A stretch of DNA of 64,000 nucleotides from Rehmannia glutinosa. Its lineage: Eukaryota; Streptophyta; Magnoliopsida; Lamiales; Orobanchaceae. Location of the stretch: contig CM071930.1 of assembly GCA_016081115.2 (NCBI GenBank), positions 22,325,520 through 22,389,519 on the forward strand, given 5' to 3'. The notes under the pieces are model-generated. The model was not told the origin of the DNA. It saw nothing but the letters and a program-made list of their open reading frames with translations, and made no database searches. Positions 21,111 to 32,400 of this stretch are shown one piece after another. Position 1 is the first letter of the stretch, and each line of letters begins with the position of its first letter. The position numbers and the translations under genes are program-made.

Positions 21111-21245
21111 ATCATAATTTGTTTGATAGAATTTAGCTATTATAATTACAATACTTAGTTTAAAATTTGATATCAATCCCTGTGGAGATGATATCCTACT
21201 CTTTAATCTATACTAAAGCTTGACACCGTACGCTTGCGGTAAGAA

Positions 21246-21901
21246 TTTCTCGAACATTGAACCAGAGGTTTTAGACTCGTTGGAGGGCTGTGTGAACAAA
21301 TCCAAGAGTGTAAAGGAGCTGAAGTACAAAGACAATTGTTTTGTGAAGAAGCTGAGTCCCATGAGCCTGGCTGTGTGATCGGAGCTGACGCGGACTGTTG
21401 ACCGCTTTGTAACTAAGATCTTGTTACTTAGTGGATTCCTCCAGGAGTTGAAGAAGAGTGGATTAGAGGAATTACCCCATCCTCGAACTACTATAAAAAG
21501 TGTTTGTGTCTTATTTACTTTACAGCACATTTAATTCTTGCATTTATTTTATATGTACTGCTAAGTTAAAATTGCTGAACTCTACTGATAATAACTATTG
21601 CTCAAACAAGTGTTGTAAAACAAGTGTAAAATCATAACGGTGAAAAGTCTTCCACTGAACAAAAACCAAATCAACGGTTATTCTAAGTGTTAGTTGTAAG
21701 CAGCTAAGTTATACTATCAACAGCTCAGTCGAGTCTGTTGAGTAGGTAACTTCGATGTGTAAGCCAACCTAGCTATCCCTCAAGGACTAAGCTGATTTGA
21801 GTTTAACTCTGAAAAATACTTTAAAAAAGACTAAATCAAAAAGTTGGTAAGGTTTATTCAACCCCCTTCTAAACCTTACACGTCACCCCTCGGGACCTAC
21901 A
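21246..21901 (+). repeat. SIRE-c LTR, 3' part
   Basis: Plus-strand SIRE LTR of a diverged subfamily. It aligns with the SIRE-f LTR from about 59090 to its end: gaaccag, ttggagggct, caaatccaa, tggattcctccaggagttg, aagtcttccactgaa, ggtaaggtttattcaacccc and a final gggacctaca at 21901. The first part is missing because ATH abuts it. Its intact end lies inside the 3' LTR of SIRE-d. Confidence 0.8.
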
Positions 21902-22325
21902 TAACCAATGCTTCAAAACAGATTCTTTTCAGTGCAACGGATTCTTTTCAGTTAACTCCTCTTTGCAGCTGCCTTTTCCCCAGGTGACTTGAGTGTGCTC
22001 CAATGATTGAAAGACTCATCTGTCACTTCAACTTGTGACTTGGCTTCTTGGGTTGACTAAACTGACTCTTCACACAGTTGTCCCTCAGCTATTACATCTT
22101 CAGTCGAGTCCTTGATCTTCTATCTTGGCCATACTCAGTTGTTCCTCAGCGGAGTCTTCACTTCACTTATTCAGTTGACTTCTTGTATTCCCAGGCATAG
22201 CTGACTTGACTCAAGTCATTCAGCTATATCTATTACAATAAGAATTACAAGGAAAATGGGGTGCCAACTTTCTAGTTTAAGTTTTACATGGCATTCATCA
22301 AAATCTAAAAATAAATTTCCAAACA
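21902..22325 (-). repeat. SIRE-d 3' LTR, first part
   Basis: Starts (minus) at 22325 with TGTTTGGAAATTTATTTTTAG and covers about the first 420 bp of the family LTR, to the ccgttgcac region. It is broken by the end of SIRE-c at 21901. The remainder should lie left of the window. Confidence 0.85.
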
Positions 22326-22340
22326 ATTTCCCCCTTTTTG
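22326..22340 (-). other. SIRE-d polypurine tract
   Basis: Minus strand reads caaaaagggggaaat directly before the LTR start, identical in type to SIRE-e (40389-40402). Confidence 0.85.
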
Positions 22341-22638
22341 ATGATGCTAAAACTTAAAAAGATTAAGTGAAATGTAAACATCACAGATACATATAGACAA
22401 TGCAGAAACAAAGAATGTATGTGTTGAATAGATCATTTTATTGATCATATCATTCTTGTTCTTTACATAGCTGTTTACAAGGTGTATCAGAGCATACTCA
22501 TATCTTGCAAATTTCACACATCTATGCTAGGATACAGATACAAAGTGAGATGATTCAAAAACACTTTATAGAGTGTATAAATGACTTACAAAAATGTATT
22601 TACAAAAGTAAAATACATGAAGGGCTCACAGCAACACT
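22341..22638 (-). other. SIRE-d spacer between third ORF and polypurine tract
   Basis: Non-coding 3' region of SIRE-d, AT-rich, with the same order and wording (gtttacaaggtgtatcagag reading plus) as the equivalent spacer of SIRE-e. Nothing else is seen. Confidence 0.6.
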
Positions 22639-25600
22639 TCATCGCCTTCGCTGCCTCCTTCTTTTCTCTTCAGCTCTGTCATCATCAGCTCTCTTTCTTT
22701 TCTTTTCTTCTTCAGCTGCTTTCTTCTTTTCATAAGCTCTCTTCGCAACTTCATCTTTTCTTTTCCTTTCTTGCCTTTCTTGCCATATCCGGTCTTGTCT
22801 TTTGTTTTCCTCTTCAATTCTCTTCACATATTCAACATTCTTTCTTGCCACTTCCCGATTGGCTAATGCATCATACCTAGCCCTGTAGATCCTTCCCTTC
22901 TTGCCTGGATCTACATATTCAATGTTTTTAGGTAGAGGTCTAGGTTGAAAACCTCTTCCTCCACCACTTCTTCCTCCTCCTCTGGGCGTATATTGTCATC
23001 GAGTCTTCTTCTTACCAAATTTGAATGGTCGATGGTAGTCGCCGCTTATCGCCTTCTTCACACGACTTGAGACCTTCTCCCAAAGACAAATCCCAGGCTT
23101 GGGCTAACGACATATTCTTGAAATAGCCTTCGGATTTTAGAGTTTGAAATTCTTCAACTGATCTTGGCTCGTTTTTGTCATCTGGAATGGCATCTTGATC
23201 CTTTCCTGCCAGAATTCCACCAAATTGATTCAACACTTCTTCAATGCGGGCATTCGTTCTCTTGTCGAACTCCTCCATCCCTGCTTCTATAATTTTTCTT
23301 TTCTCGGACATGGGCACAGCAGAGTGTTGGAGCAGCAGAGTCATGGGAAGTTTGCTGATTATCGATGCTATGACATGACCTTACTAAGGGGCTTCAGCAA
23401 GCATTAAGGTCACATCTTTTGACTTTTCCCCCTCAACAGCTTTTCCCTTCTCCTTCTCAACATTTGTTACATCCTTTTGCTTCTCAGCTGTTTCTTCCTT
23501 CAATTTCCTCAGGTATTCCTCTTCCCCCTTTTTGGCATCATCGAAGGAGAGAGGAACCCCACGGAACATTCCTGCGAGCATAAAATCCAGTCGGCTGGAG
23601 CTGAGTTCTGCTTAGAGTTTGCTGCGGCATAAGCTGTGCGGAATTCTGAGCGAGTGGCCTTCGATTCAGCTGCCACCAATTTCATTTCAGCCATGAGAAG
23701 GTTGAACTTTGAATTCATGGTCTCTTCAACACGTAGAATTTCTTTTCGATGAAATTCACGCAGCAATTCCATTTCAGTTGTATGAGAGGCATGCAATCTC
23801 TCCATATAGGCCTGCATCCTCTGCTTCATGTCAGCATTGTCAGCACTCCAAACCATCATTCTGTTGTATAGTGCCTTCAAGTAGCGAACTTGCTCAAGAC
23901 GCATGGCACTCTGCTGTTGAGACCATTCCCTTATCCTGACCACCACTCATCTCAAGTCTGCTGTGAGAGTGGCATCTCTATTGTCCGGGCGCATGTCGAG
24001 AGGCTTGGTGCCGTTCAATCTTCTCAATCTCTTCACAGATCTTCTTGAAGATTTCACGATCTCGGTTGTCGACTTGAGTCACCGCCGCCACTCTGATCGA
24101 AGTTGAAATCACCGCACAATTGAGTCAAGAGGGAATTATGGGATCTTCGGACAAGCAGTGTAGTGCTTGTTCTCTTGCGATCTCTTCTTCTAAAGACCGC
24201 AACTCGAGAGAAAAGGGAAGTACATCCTCAAATGCATCATCTCGCACGTGAGATATCGTGTGCGAGGTGGTCACCGCTGCAGCTCGGTAGCCTCGCGCAG
24301 ATTGAAGTTATTGTACCGGGGCAATTGATTGTTTTTGCTCACCGATCGAGCCTCAACTGTCTTAATGCCTTCCTCGGCCTCAAGAGGTTTTTCCATTTGA
24401 GTAGATTGGTCCTCGGCTGTATCATCAGCGTCATCGGATGATGATGAAACCTCGGGGATCATCAAATTTGAATGTTTGACGAGCAGCTTTGAAACTTGAC
24501 TGACTCGTCTGTGGACGAACATCCTCAGCTGGGTCCTTGTGATGTGCAATAGGGGTGGACTCAGCTTCATCTTCAGATCCCAGAAATGATATATTAGGGT
24601 TGTCTTGGGAATCATGAAGTTCACTAATCTCCTTCTCAGATTCTTCAATGTGAATAGGAGGGATGTTCTGCATTTCTTTCTCTTTACCCAGGGAAGTTTC
24701 AACCTCCCTCGGGCCATCAATACCTTTAGCAGTCTCAACTGCAGAAAGGCCTTCTATATTCCCTTCGACAGACGCAGCTGTCTTAGGGTCTTGGACCATG
24801 GCATCCGAAGAAATCTCAACCCCTTGGATTGCACTTTCAGTGCCCAGAGTGTTAACTCCCGGACTATTTCCAATGTGTGCCTCGACTTCACCAGTAGCGT
24901 CCTCAACTCCGCAGCGCTTTGCACTTCATTTGAGAGACAGACTTAATCGTCCGAGCCACGATGTCGATCTGCTATGGTTCTTTTTCTTTTTCAACTTCAC
25001 CTCCTTTCTGCAATGTGGAGTCGTCTGCAGCATTCTCTAACCCTGCTGCAGTGGAGTGAGTTTCCCCCTCAGCTGGCACACCAGCTGAATGACTCACGGT
25101 GGGGTCACTCTTCTCCAAACTCCCAGCTGCTACCATTGAGTGCTCAGCAGTGGGGGCAGGTGGTAACACACCTTCAATAGGGGTTGGCTCAACTTGGGTG
25201 CCCAAATTCCCAGTCTCTAATTGCCAAGTCCCTTGGACCCATCTTCTGAGTGTACTGGGGATGTGGTCGCAGCGATAACTGTGGCAATCTGCTGCACCAC
25301 TCCCAACGGGTCTATCTCCAGGAGAGATTTTGAGGACTCTCCTGGTCTTTCCATCAATTGCTGCTCGTTCATCAGCCTGGATTCCCTTAGAGCTTGCTGC
25401 ATTTCTGACTCTTCTGGTGCAGTAGCAGGATCCATGTCTTCATCACTTTCGGAGAACACATCAAAATGAGGGTGAGTGTGTTCTAGAGTTCAAGTGAAAG
25501 GACATATGTTTGCCTTCTCCAGTGCACATGATTGCTATTCATCTTTGTATTTCTCGTCCGCCTTTATGATACGGAGGATCTCCATGCAATTCTCTTCATC

Positions 25601-27172
25601 GAGAGCCTGTCGTGCAGTGGTAATTCCTAGGAATTGCATTAATTCCTCTTCCTCTTCTATAAACTCAGGGCGTTCGAAATGCACCCTGGAGTTGCTTAGC
25701 TTCCATGCCCTCCATTCACGCAGACGGCGCTGAATGTCTGGATATACGGGTGAGTACATGATGAGATCATCATCCTCATTTTCTTCTTCCTGACCTTCCT
25801 TTTCTGGAATGGAAGGTAGCATACTCTGCTGCGCTTCGCCTTCAAAGAAGATCGTGGCAGTGGAGACACGATCCTTTCAAGCAGAGATTCATTGTCTCAC
25901 CGCTTCTTCCTCCTCGGTTGTCCCGACTACACTGGTCTTCTCGGGCCTCTCTTTGATCGCCTTGCCAGACTTGGTCTGTTTCATCAACAACTTCTGGAGA
26001 CTGCACTTCTTCAGAAGTCTCAGGAGTTTTCTCCAGCTGAGTTGCAGACTCAACTGTCTTCTCAAGCTCTAAAAGCTTGGAGATTCTCTTCCTTCTCTTT
26101 GTCCTCACCAGAGGAATTTCTCCGGTTCGGATTCCTCTTTTCAGTACCTTGGCGGCAGGGGCGAGCATCTTTCTTAGATGGAGTCTGCCTTTCTAGGCTT
26201 GGCGATCCTCTTCTTTCTTATGGCCGGAGAAGGTATTTGGGATTCCTTCTCCCACCTCTGTGGGCGGGAGACACGTATGCTCGGGCGGGTGACTTGGTCG
26301 CAGGCGGGCGTCCATTGACTTTGTTGCAGGGGCAACCTTCTTGTTTACAGTTTTCTTCTTGGGAGGAGAGGAAACAGTTGTGTCCTCGTCGTGGTGATTC
26401 CCCCTCACTTGTATCCGCCCTTTTCGTATGGGCTCTCTTCCTCGGGCTCCGAAAGGTTAGCCACGAACATCTTCTTGTTTACATGGAAGGGCTTTCCATG
26501 TTGAAGGGAATGCCCTTCGCTTCCATCAAATGCCCAATAACTAGGCCATAGCCAAGTGATCCTCCAAAGGATCCATGTTGAAGGATTTGTTTACAACGTT
26601 CGCGAGTCCGCATACCGAACTCGGCCAGTTAACTTTCTTCCCTTGAATGATCGCAGCCATGACGACAACTTAGTCTTTGATAGCTGGTTGAAGCTTCCGA
26701 ACTTCATGTCCACACATTTTGAGACGACATCCATCAGCTTGTGATAGTCGTCCTTCAGCAACTTCTTCTCAGCTGTGTAGACTACTTTCGCAGGACACTC
26801 CAGTTTGGCTACTTCTTTCCATGCAGCAGCCAAGTCCACATCAGCTTCGTTGATTTCCGGCATACCCTCAGACGACAGCAAACAGTGCTTCTCAAGGTCC
26901 TTAGCAGTGATCATGATGTCCTTGCGGTGGACGGAGGACTTGATATCTTCGTCCTGCACCTCAGCATTTACATAGAACTGCGCCACCTCTTCAAGATAGG
27001 TGTACGAGTACTCCAAAGTAAGAAAATGTCTTAGACTGGCCTTTTCTAGCATATCAGCTATCTTCTTTACTAGGGTTTCATCGGAACCCCGCTTCACCAT
27101 TCCTTCAAAATCCACAGTCGAACCAGAGTGGATTTTCTTCGATAACTTGACGAAATCAAGCTTTGGTGCCAT
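22639..27172 (-). pseudogene. SIRE-d third ORF (env-like), full span
   Basis: Long ORF 562 nt after pol, in the position of the Sirevirus envelope-like gene. The ATG at 27172 opens MAPKLDFVKLSKKIH, followed by VAQFYVNAEV, SSVHRKDIMITAKDL and CLLSSEGM (residues about 75-125), then AAWKEVAKLECPAKVVYTA. This N-terminal block resembles the Transposase_32 (putative plant transposon protein) pattern. The middle is Lys/Pro/Ala-rich and acidic. From 23946 to 23509 there is a coiled coil (RMQAYMERLHASHTTEMELL, then ETMNSKFNLLMAEMK). The C-terminal 70 codons are almost only Lys, Arg, Glu and Ala, ending QRRRR before TGA at 22639. No signal peptide or transmembrane helix is visible. Several frame changes. 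Plus-strand ORFs over the last part are antisense shadows. Confidence 0.75.
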
Positions 27173-27733
27173 TTTTGGAAGTTTCTACCGATTAAATCTT
27201 GATGAACTTGCTTTAAAACTTGTAGGGTTTCGAGATAAAAGGACTTGCTTTCGAATGTTTGAAGATGAACAGTTTTAAGTGTGAGAGAGAAAACTGAAAG
27301 AATGAGTATATAAGGGTTATGAAAGGACGTGTTTTCGGTTTTTGAATTTTGATCGAGATCAACGGCTCAGATTTAGCACACTGGTCAGCATTTAATTGCC
27401 TGCATTTCATGTGGCGGCATTTATATCCAATCATATGCTTCTTTGTGCGACTTTTGGTTTGACACGTCATTATTATTACCGACGCGTCATCCTTAAAAAC
27501 ATTCCCGCTCATTAAAAACGACTGCGTTTTTGCCATTTAGCTATTTAATGACTCAGCTTATGTCAAAAGTGACTTAACTTAGTTTCTCTCCTTTCATTAA
27601 GTGACTCAGCTGTCAGCTAACTCGATATAGCTGACTTTCCGATAAGGCTGATTCACTTGGCTGATGAGAAAATCTTGTTCATTTCTCACTTTCTATCTTC
27701 CATATCTTCTGATTGAGTCTTCTGAATATTAAC
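27173..27733 (-). other. SIRE-d spacer between pol and third ORF
   Basis: Non-coding, 561 bp. It has the same features as the equivalent spacer in SIRE-e (36150-36685). It may hold the promoter or splice acceptor for the third ORF, but I see no clear signal. Confidence 0.5.
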
Positions 27734-29018
27734 TCACTCAATTAACCCTAGCTCATGCTTAAGCTCTTCAAATCTTGATTCACATAAGGGCTTGGTGAAA
27801 ATGTACTAATTGTTTATCGTTGAGATGTATTCCAAAATGATATCTTTCTTTTCAACATGATCTCTTATAAAATGATATCTGGCATCAACGTGCTTTGTTC
27901 TTGAATGCAACACCGGATTTTGAGTGATTGCAATAGCACTTGTGTTATCACACATAATTGGAATCTCTTTTTCTTCAATTTCATAATCTCTCAGTTGTTG
28001 TCTCATCCATAAGACTTGGGCACAATAGTCGCCTCACGCCTATGTACTCTGCTTGATTGTGGATGTGGCTATTGAGTTTTGCTTCTTGCTAAACCAGGAA
28101 ACCAATCTGTTTCCAAGCATTTGACATGTACCTGAAGTACTCTTCCTGTCAACTCTACATCCAGCATAGTCTGAGTCTGATTAACCAATAAGCTTGAATC
28201 CAACTTCCTTTGGATACCATAAGCCAACTTCCTGGCATCCTTTCAAATATCTTAGGGTTCTCTTAGCTGCAGTCACGTGGCTTTCCTTTGGTGCAGATTG
28301 AAATCTTGCGCATACACCTACTACAAAGGTGATGTCTGGCCTGCTTGCTGTTAAGTAGATGAACCAATAAGTGCTCTGTATCTTGTTTGATCTATAGCCT
28401 TACCATCTGCATCCATGTCCATCTTGACTGATGTATTCATTGGTATTTTAACAGAAGACTTCTCTTCCATACCAAACTTCTTCATTAAATCTCTGGTGTA
28501 TTTTGTTTGACTTATGAAGGTTCCATCCTTCAGTTGCTTAACTTGAAGTCCTAGGAAGAAGGTTAGCTCTCCCATCATGCTCATTTCAAATTTACCTTGC
28601 ATGAGGTTTGAGAACTTATCACACAGCTTTTTGTTTGTGGATCCAAAAATGATATCATCCACATATATTTGAACAAGCAGTATACTCTCTCCATTTTGAA
28701 TTCTGAAGAGTGTTCTGTCCACTTTGCCTTTGGTGAATCCATTGTCAGTCGGAAATTGAGACAATGTATCATACCATGCACTTGGTGCTTGCTTCAGTCC
28801 ATATAGAGCTTTCTTGAGCTTGTACATCTTATCTCCAAGAGTCATCTGCTCAAAGCCTGGAGGTTGCTCAACATACACTTCTTCTTCCAATCCATTTAAA
28901 AATTCACTTTTCACATCCATTTAATATACAATGAAGTTCTTGTGTGCAGCATAGGCAAGAAACATCCTTATTGCTTCTAGTCTTGCAACATGAGCAAATG
29001 TTTCATCAAAATATATTC
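27734..29018 (-). pseudogene. pol: SIRE-d RT palm to RNase H
   Basis: Copia RT and RNase H, the part after the SIRE-e insertion. The frame 28920-28351 reads MDVKSEFLNGLEEEVYVEQP, QIYVDDIIFGSTN (YVDD codons at 28654-28665), FEMSMMGELTFFLGLQVKQ and KDGTFISQTKYTRDLMKKF, a strongly SIRE-type RT. A one-base shift after GSS breaks the frame. RNase H is recognisable in 28006-27806 (PIMCDNTSAIAI and HSRTKHVDARYHFI). The pol stop is at 27734-27736 (reading IE then TGA). Just before 28920 a TAA replaces a sense codon. Confidence 0.9.
29014..29018 (+). repeat. Target site duplication of SIRE-e, left
   Basis: tattc, repeated at 41962-41966. Confidence 0.9.
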
Positions 29019-30575
29019 TGTTGGGAAATTTATTGTTTAGATTTTGATGAATGCCATGTAAAACTTAGAATAGGAAGTTGGCACCCCAATTTTTGTTGTA
29101 AACTGCATTGTAATAAATAGGGCTGGTCAAGCTGAGTTAAGTCGGCTATGCCCAAACATGCAAGAAGACAACCGGAGACCGGAAGGAAGACTCATTGCAA
29201 GACAACTAAGTATGGCAAAGAAGAGAAGACGGAACTCTATCAAGGAGCCGAGATGCGGTGAGTGGAGTATCGGTCAAGTCAACTCAAGAAAAGCCAAGTC
29301 TCAAGTTGAAGTGACGGAAGAGTCATCCAATGATTGGAAGTCGACTCTAAGTCACCTGGGGAAAGCAAGGAAATGCAACAAGACGAGATAATCGAAAAAG
29401 ATCCATTGCACAGAAATCAAGAGAATTACTTAAACAAGTAATATCTCCATGATACCTTTCTCGAAGTGCTCAGTCCCAGAAACGTGCAAAAGGAATAAAC
29501 CAATGGGAAGCACTACACCGTGTCGAACTTTGAAAAGGTGAAGAACAATTCATACGAGGAAATGGCAATTCCAAGGATCGCAACAAGACAAGCCAACGAC
29601 CACAAGTGACTTTCAAAAATAAGCCTATCTCTTCAACGGGATTTTTGAAAGATCACTATAAAAGGCTGAGGAATGATTCTGAGAGAAAGTGACAGTAACC
29701 ACAAACATTCAAGCAATTATTAGAACTATAACCTGAAATATTCTCAAGTCATTAAACGCTCAATCATCAAGCCTACACTACGAAGAACATCAATCCAACA
29801 CTAACCTGTGAAGGAAAGATAACTTCAATCAGTTGAAGAGGAAATTATGAAGAATCAAGGGGTCTACATTCCACGAAGGATTGTAGGAAGGTTCAAGGTC
29901 GAACCAAGTCTTGAGCTTTTGGAGGCTTCGTGATCAAATCCAAAGAGCTTGAGCAAGTGGAACAGTAGCAAGGTTTGCCTGCGTGAAGAAAGTTCGAGTC
30001 GCACGAGAAGCTTGGTGAGTGATCAAGGCGTCTCAGATCGAGTCCCAAAGGATCAAGTCATTTGTGTGATCAAGACTTGTATATCCGGGATCATTACCAC
30101 TTTGTATCTTGATCAATACCTAGTGGATTCCTCCGGGAGTTGGAGAAGAGAGGAGTAGAAGAATTACCCCATCTTCGAACCTCTATAAAAATCTTATTGT
30201 GTCATTTACATTTCAAAGACTTTAATTCTTGCATCATATTTGTTTAATTTCACGACATATTTGCTATCCATTAGATAACCTCTAAGTACTAAATCAAGCT
30301 TTAAGTCTCTCTTAACCAAACTTAAGGGTGTTAAGTCTTCCAAATGAAAACAAACCACGATTGAGTTAATTTAGACTTAATAATTTGAGTTATTCCATCA
30401 ACGGCTCGATTAAGTCTGTTGAGAGACTAACTCTTGATTAACTAAATTAGTGTCCACCAGGGGACACACGGTGTGTAATATCAACTCGAATTTTTAAAAA
30501 GGACTAAATCAAAAATTTGGTAAGGTTTATTCAACCCCCTTCTAAACCTTACACTTACACCCCTTGGGACCTACA
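29019..30575 (+). repeat. SIRE-e 5' LTR
   Basis: Starts TGTTGGGAAATTTATTG and ends CTTGGGACCTACA. TATA box at 29657-29664. It differs from its partner at 40403-41961 mainly at CAG/CTG sites, for example aagtcggctat here and aagtcgcctat there, against aagtcagctat in SIRE-f. Confidence 0.95.
29657..29664 (+). promoter_or_regulatory. TATA box of SIRE-e 5' LTR
   Basis: TATAAAAG in gatcactataaaaggctgag. It is conserved in the 3' LTR (41042-41049), SIRE-f (58827-58834) and, reversed, SIRE-a (1652-1659). Confidence 0.7.
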
Positions 30576-30577
30576 AG

Positions 30578-30589
30578 TGGTATCGGAGC
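30578..30589 (+). other. SIRE-e primer binding site
   Basis: tggtatcggagc, two bases after the LTR. The canonical site complementary to the 3' end of initiator tRNA-Met is tggtatcagagc, which SIRE-d has unchanged. SIRE-e differs by CAG to CGG. Confidence 0.9.
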
Positions 30590-30687
30590 GGTTGGTTCAT
30601 TGAGCCCTCCGCACCGGTTCTTGAACTAGATCTCCAAACTTTTCAAAGTCCGCTTTAGTACTTAAAATTTCAAAACTCTTTTTTATC

Positions 30688-32400
30688 ATGGAAGCAAATT
30701 TGACACGCATCCCTATGTTCACTATTGAAGAATTTGATGATTGGAAAATTCGTATGCAGGCTCATCTATCAAAGCATTACATGATGAGATGTGGATAGTG
30801 ATAGAGGATGGGCCACCGCAAATCTTAAAGGTGAACACATTTGTAAGAAGAGTGCATTGAAGGTGAGGAGGATGTTGCTCCCGGACCGGCCATGGTTGAA
30901 AAACCAAGAACCGAATGGACAAATGATGACGAGAAAAAGATACAACCTGGACAATGTAGCCAAGGACATCCTTTACAAGACCTTGGACAAAGCCATGTTC
31001 AATAAAGTCAAATCATGCAAAACGGCTAAAGAAATCGGGGACAAGCTAACATTGATTTGTGAAGGCTCGAGCAAATCAAAGAAAACAAATTATCGGTGGT
31101 GTCATGTAAATTTGAGAACTTCAAAATGATCTCGGAGAAAACCTGGATCAACCGGATGCTCGGTTCACGTAAATCACCAACGAGCTATCCGCACTTGGAA
31201 AGGAATATACACGAAGGAAATGTGTATGAAGATCCTAAAAAGTCTTCCAATTGAATGGGAAATGAAAGTCATGGCACTAAGACATTCCATGGACCTATCA
31301 AAGACATCCAACCATGAACTATTCTCGGACCTCAAAGCCTACGAGTTTGAGCCGAGAAGAAAAGACCGAGGGAAGGAAGAGAAAGTGTACCCAAAACAAG
31401 TGCTCTAATTGTTAAAGATGGGAAGAGAGTCGAAGTCAAAGAAGTCATTGACCCGGAAGAAATAGCCCTACTAGTAAAAAGGTTCAAGAAGTTCTTCAAT
31501 AAGAACTACAAGAGAGGCAAGGGCGAATCCTCCGGAAGACACTCAACTCCCTCCAAATCAAGGGAAGATAGGCCAACCAAGAGAACATATCATCAAAAAG
31601 TCAATATCAAAGGGTCGACAATCCAAGAATGGAAAGAGTGATCAAAAGGTTGAATATCTATCTTTGGAACTGTAGGCAACCAGGTCACTATGCCATTGAT
31701 CGCCCCCATATCCTCGTAGTCAACAAATACAGGAATGAAGAAGAAAGAAAGGTCTTGAGAGAAAGAAGACAAGGAAAGAAAAAGGCAATGTTGGCTGCAG
31801 AAAATGCGATTCAAAAGACATGGTGATTCGAGAGCAGCGTGAAGCCGACTACTCAAGTGACTACGAAGAAGAAGACGTCTGTTTGATGGCCAAGGAACAA
31901 GATCAACCCGACCAAGAAGATGAGGTAAACTCCAACTCATCAAACTCGATTCTAGTGATAGTGATCGTGACACACACACTTCATCACCCACTGATCTTTA
32001 TGACTCATTAGGCAAAATGATGAAAGATTTTGAACACATTAAATCCTCACACACACTACTAAATGAGGAAAACAGCCTACTCAAGAGCAAAACTCACGGT
32101 GACTAAGGAGCCGAGTACTCTAAGTCAAATAGCCGATGAGAATGAAAGTTTAAAAGGTGAAAAAGCCAAGCTAATAAGCGAGAAATTGCGCCATAGAAAA
32201 GAGGGAGAATGACCTCAAAAATGTTATTGCCTCATTCACTAAGGCATCTAAATCATTAGATAATCTTATTATGAGTCAAAGAGAATGTGGAGACAAGACA
32301 GGCTTAGATTTAACTCTCTCGTGATATGTCATACTTCGAGAGTAATTTTGGAAAAAGGATCTTCAAGCAATGAAGAGTCTAAAAATCCAAAACTCTAAAT
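30688..32400 (+). pseudogene. gag: SIRE-e Gag, broken
   Basis: The ATG at 30688 opens MEANLTRIPMFTIEEFDDWK, as in SIRE-d and SIRE-f. The frame breaks near 30770 and 30840, where SIRE-f has a CAG/CTG-rich stretch. Recognisable blocks are YNLDNVAKDILYKTLDKAMF (30940s) and MCMKILKSLP (31220). The knuckle at about 31655-31705 reads LWNCRQPGHYAIDR, so the first Cys and last Cys of the CX2CX4HX4C motif are lost. The acidic stretch and C-terminal coil follow at 31840-32290. Total length matches the SIRE-f Gag once shifts are allowed for. A hand count of one homologous 420-bp stretch gives one CAG/CTG here against 16 in SIRE-f. Confidence 0.85.

Larger units (their letters stand above)
2906..21245 (+). 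mobile_element. ATH: Athila-type Ty3/gypsy element, interrupted
   Basis: Plus-strand Athila remnant seen in two pieces, 2906-5767 and 18265-21245, separated by the TAT-1 insertion. The left piece has leader, gag and protease. The right piece has the start of a post-pol ORF, the typical long 3' untranslated region with its 'gaggacaatgtcc ... agtttgggggg' block, the polypurine tract and the 3' LTR. RT, RNase H and integrase are absent: protease runs directly into the post-pol block containing 'cttcttgggaggcaaccca' at about 5041. The element is therefore non-autonomous. Its 5' LTR is not seen; SIRE-b sits where the leader would continue. Confidence 0.8.
19878..21245 (+). repeat. ATH 3' LTR
   Basis: Starts TGTTAAGTTGTTTTATACC after the polypurine tract. 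It ends near the block caatccctgtggagatgata ... gacaccgtacgcttgcggta, which is characteristic of Athila LTR ends. About 1.37 kb. The exact right end (21241-21254) is uncertain because it abuts a diverged SIRE LTR. Confidence 0.8.

Noticed and set aside
22505..22880. Plus-strand ORFs rich in Ser, Phe and Leu that look like membrane proteins
   Set aside because: They are the antisense of the Lys/Glu/Arg-rich coiled-coil end of the SIRE-d third ORF.
23695..26560. Several plus-strand ORFs opposite the SIRE-d third ORF, including one of 219 codons at 25892
   Set aside because: Codon shadows of the minus-strand ORF; no family motif and no conservation in SIRE-e.
22639..27172. Viral-type envelope glycoprotein
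   Set aside because: No signal peptide, no transmembrane helix and no furin-like site visible; content is charged and coiled-coil. Only the position is env-like.
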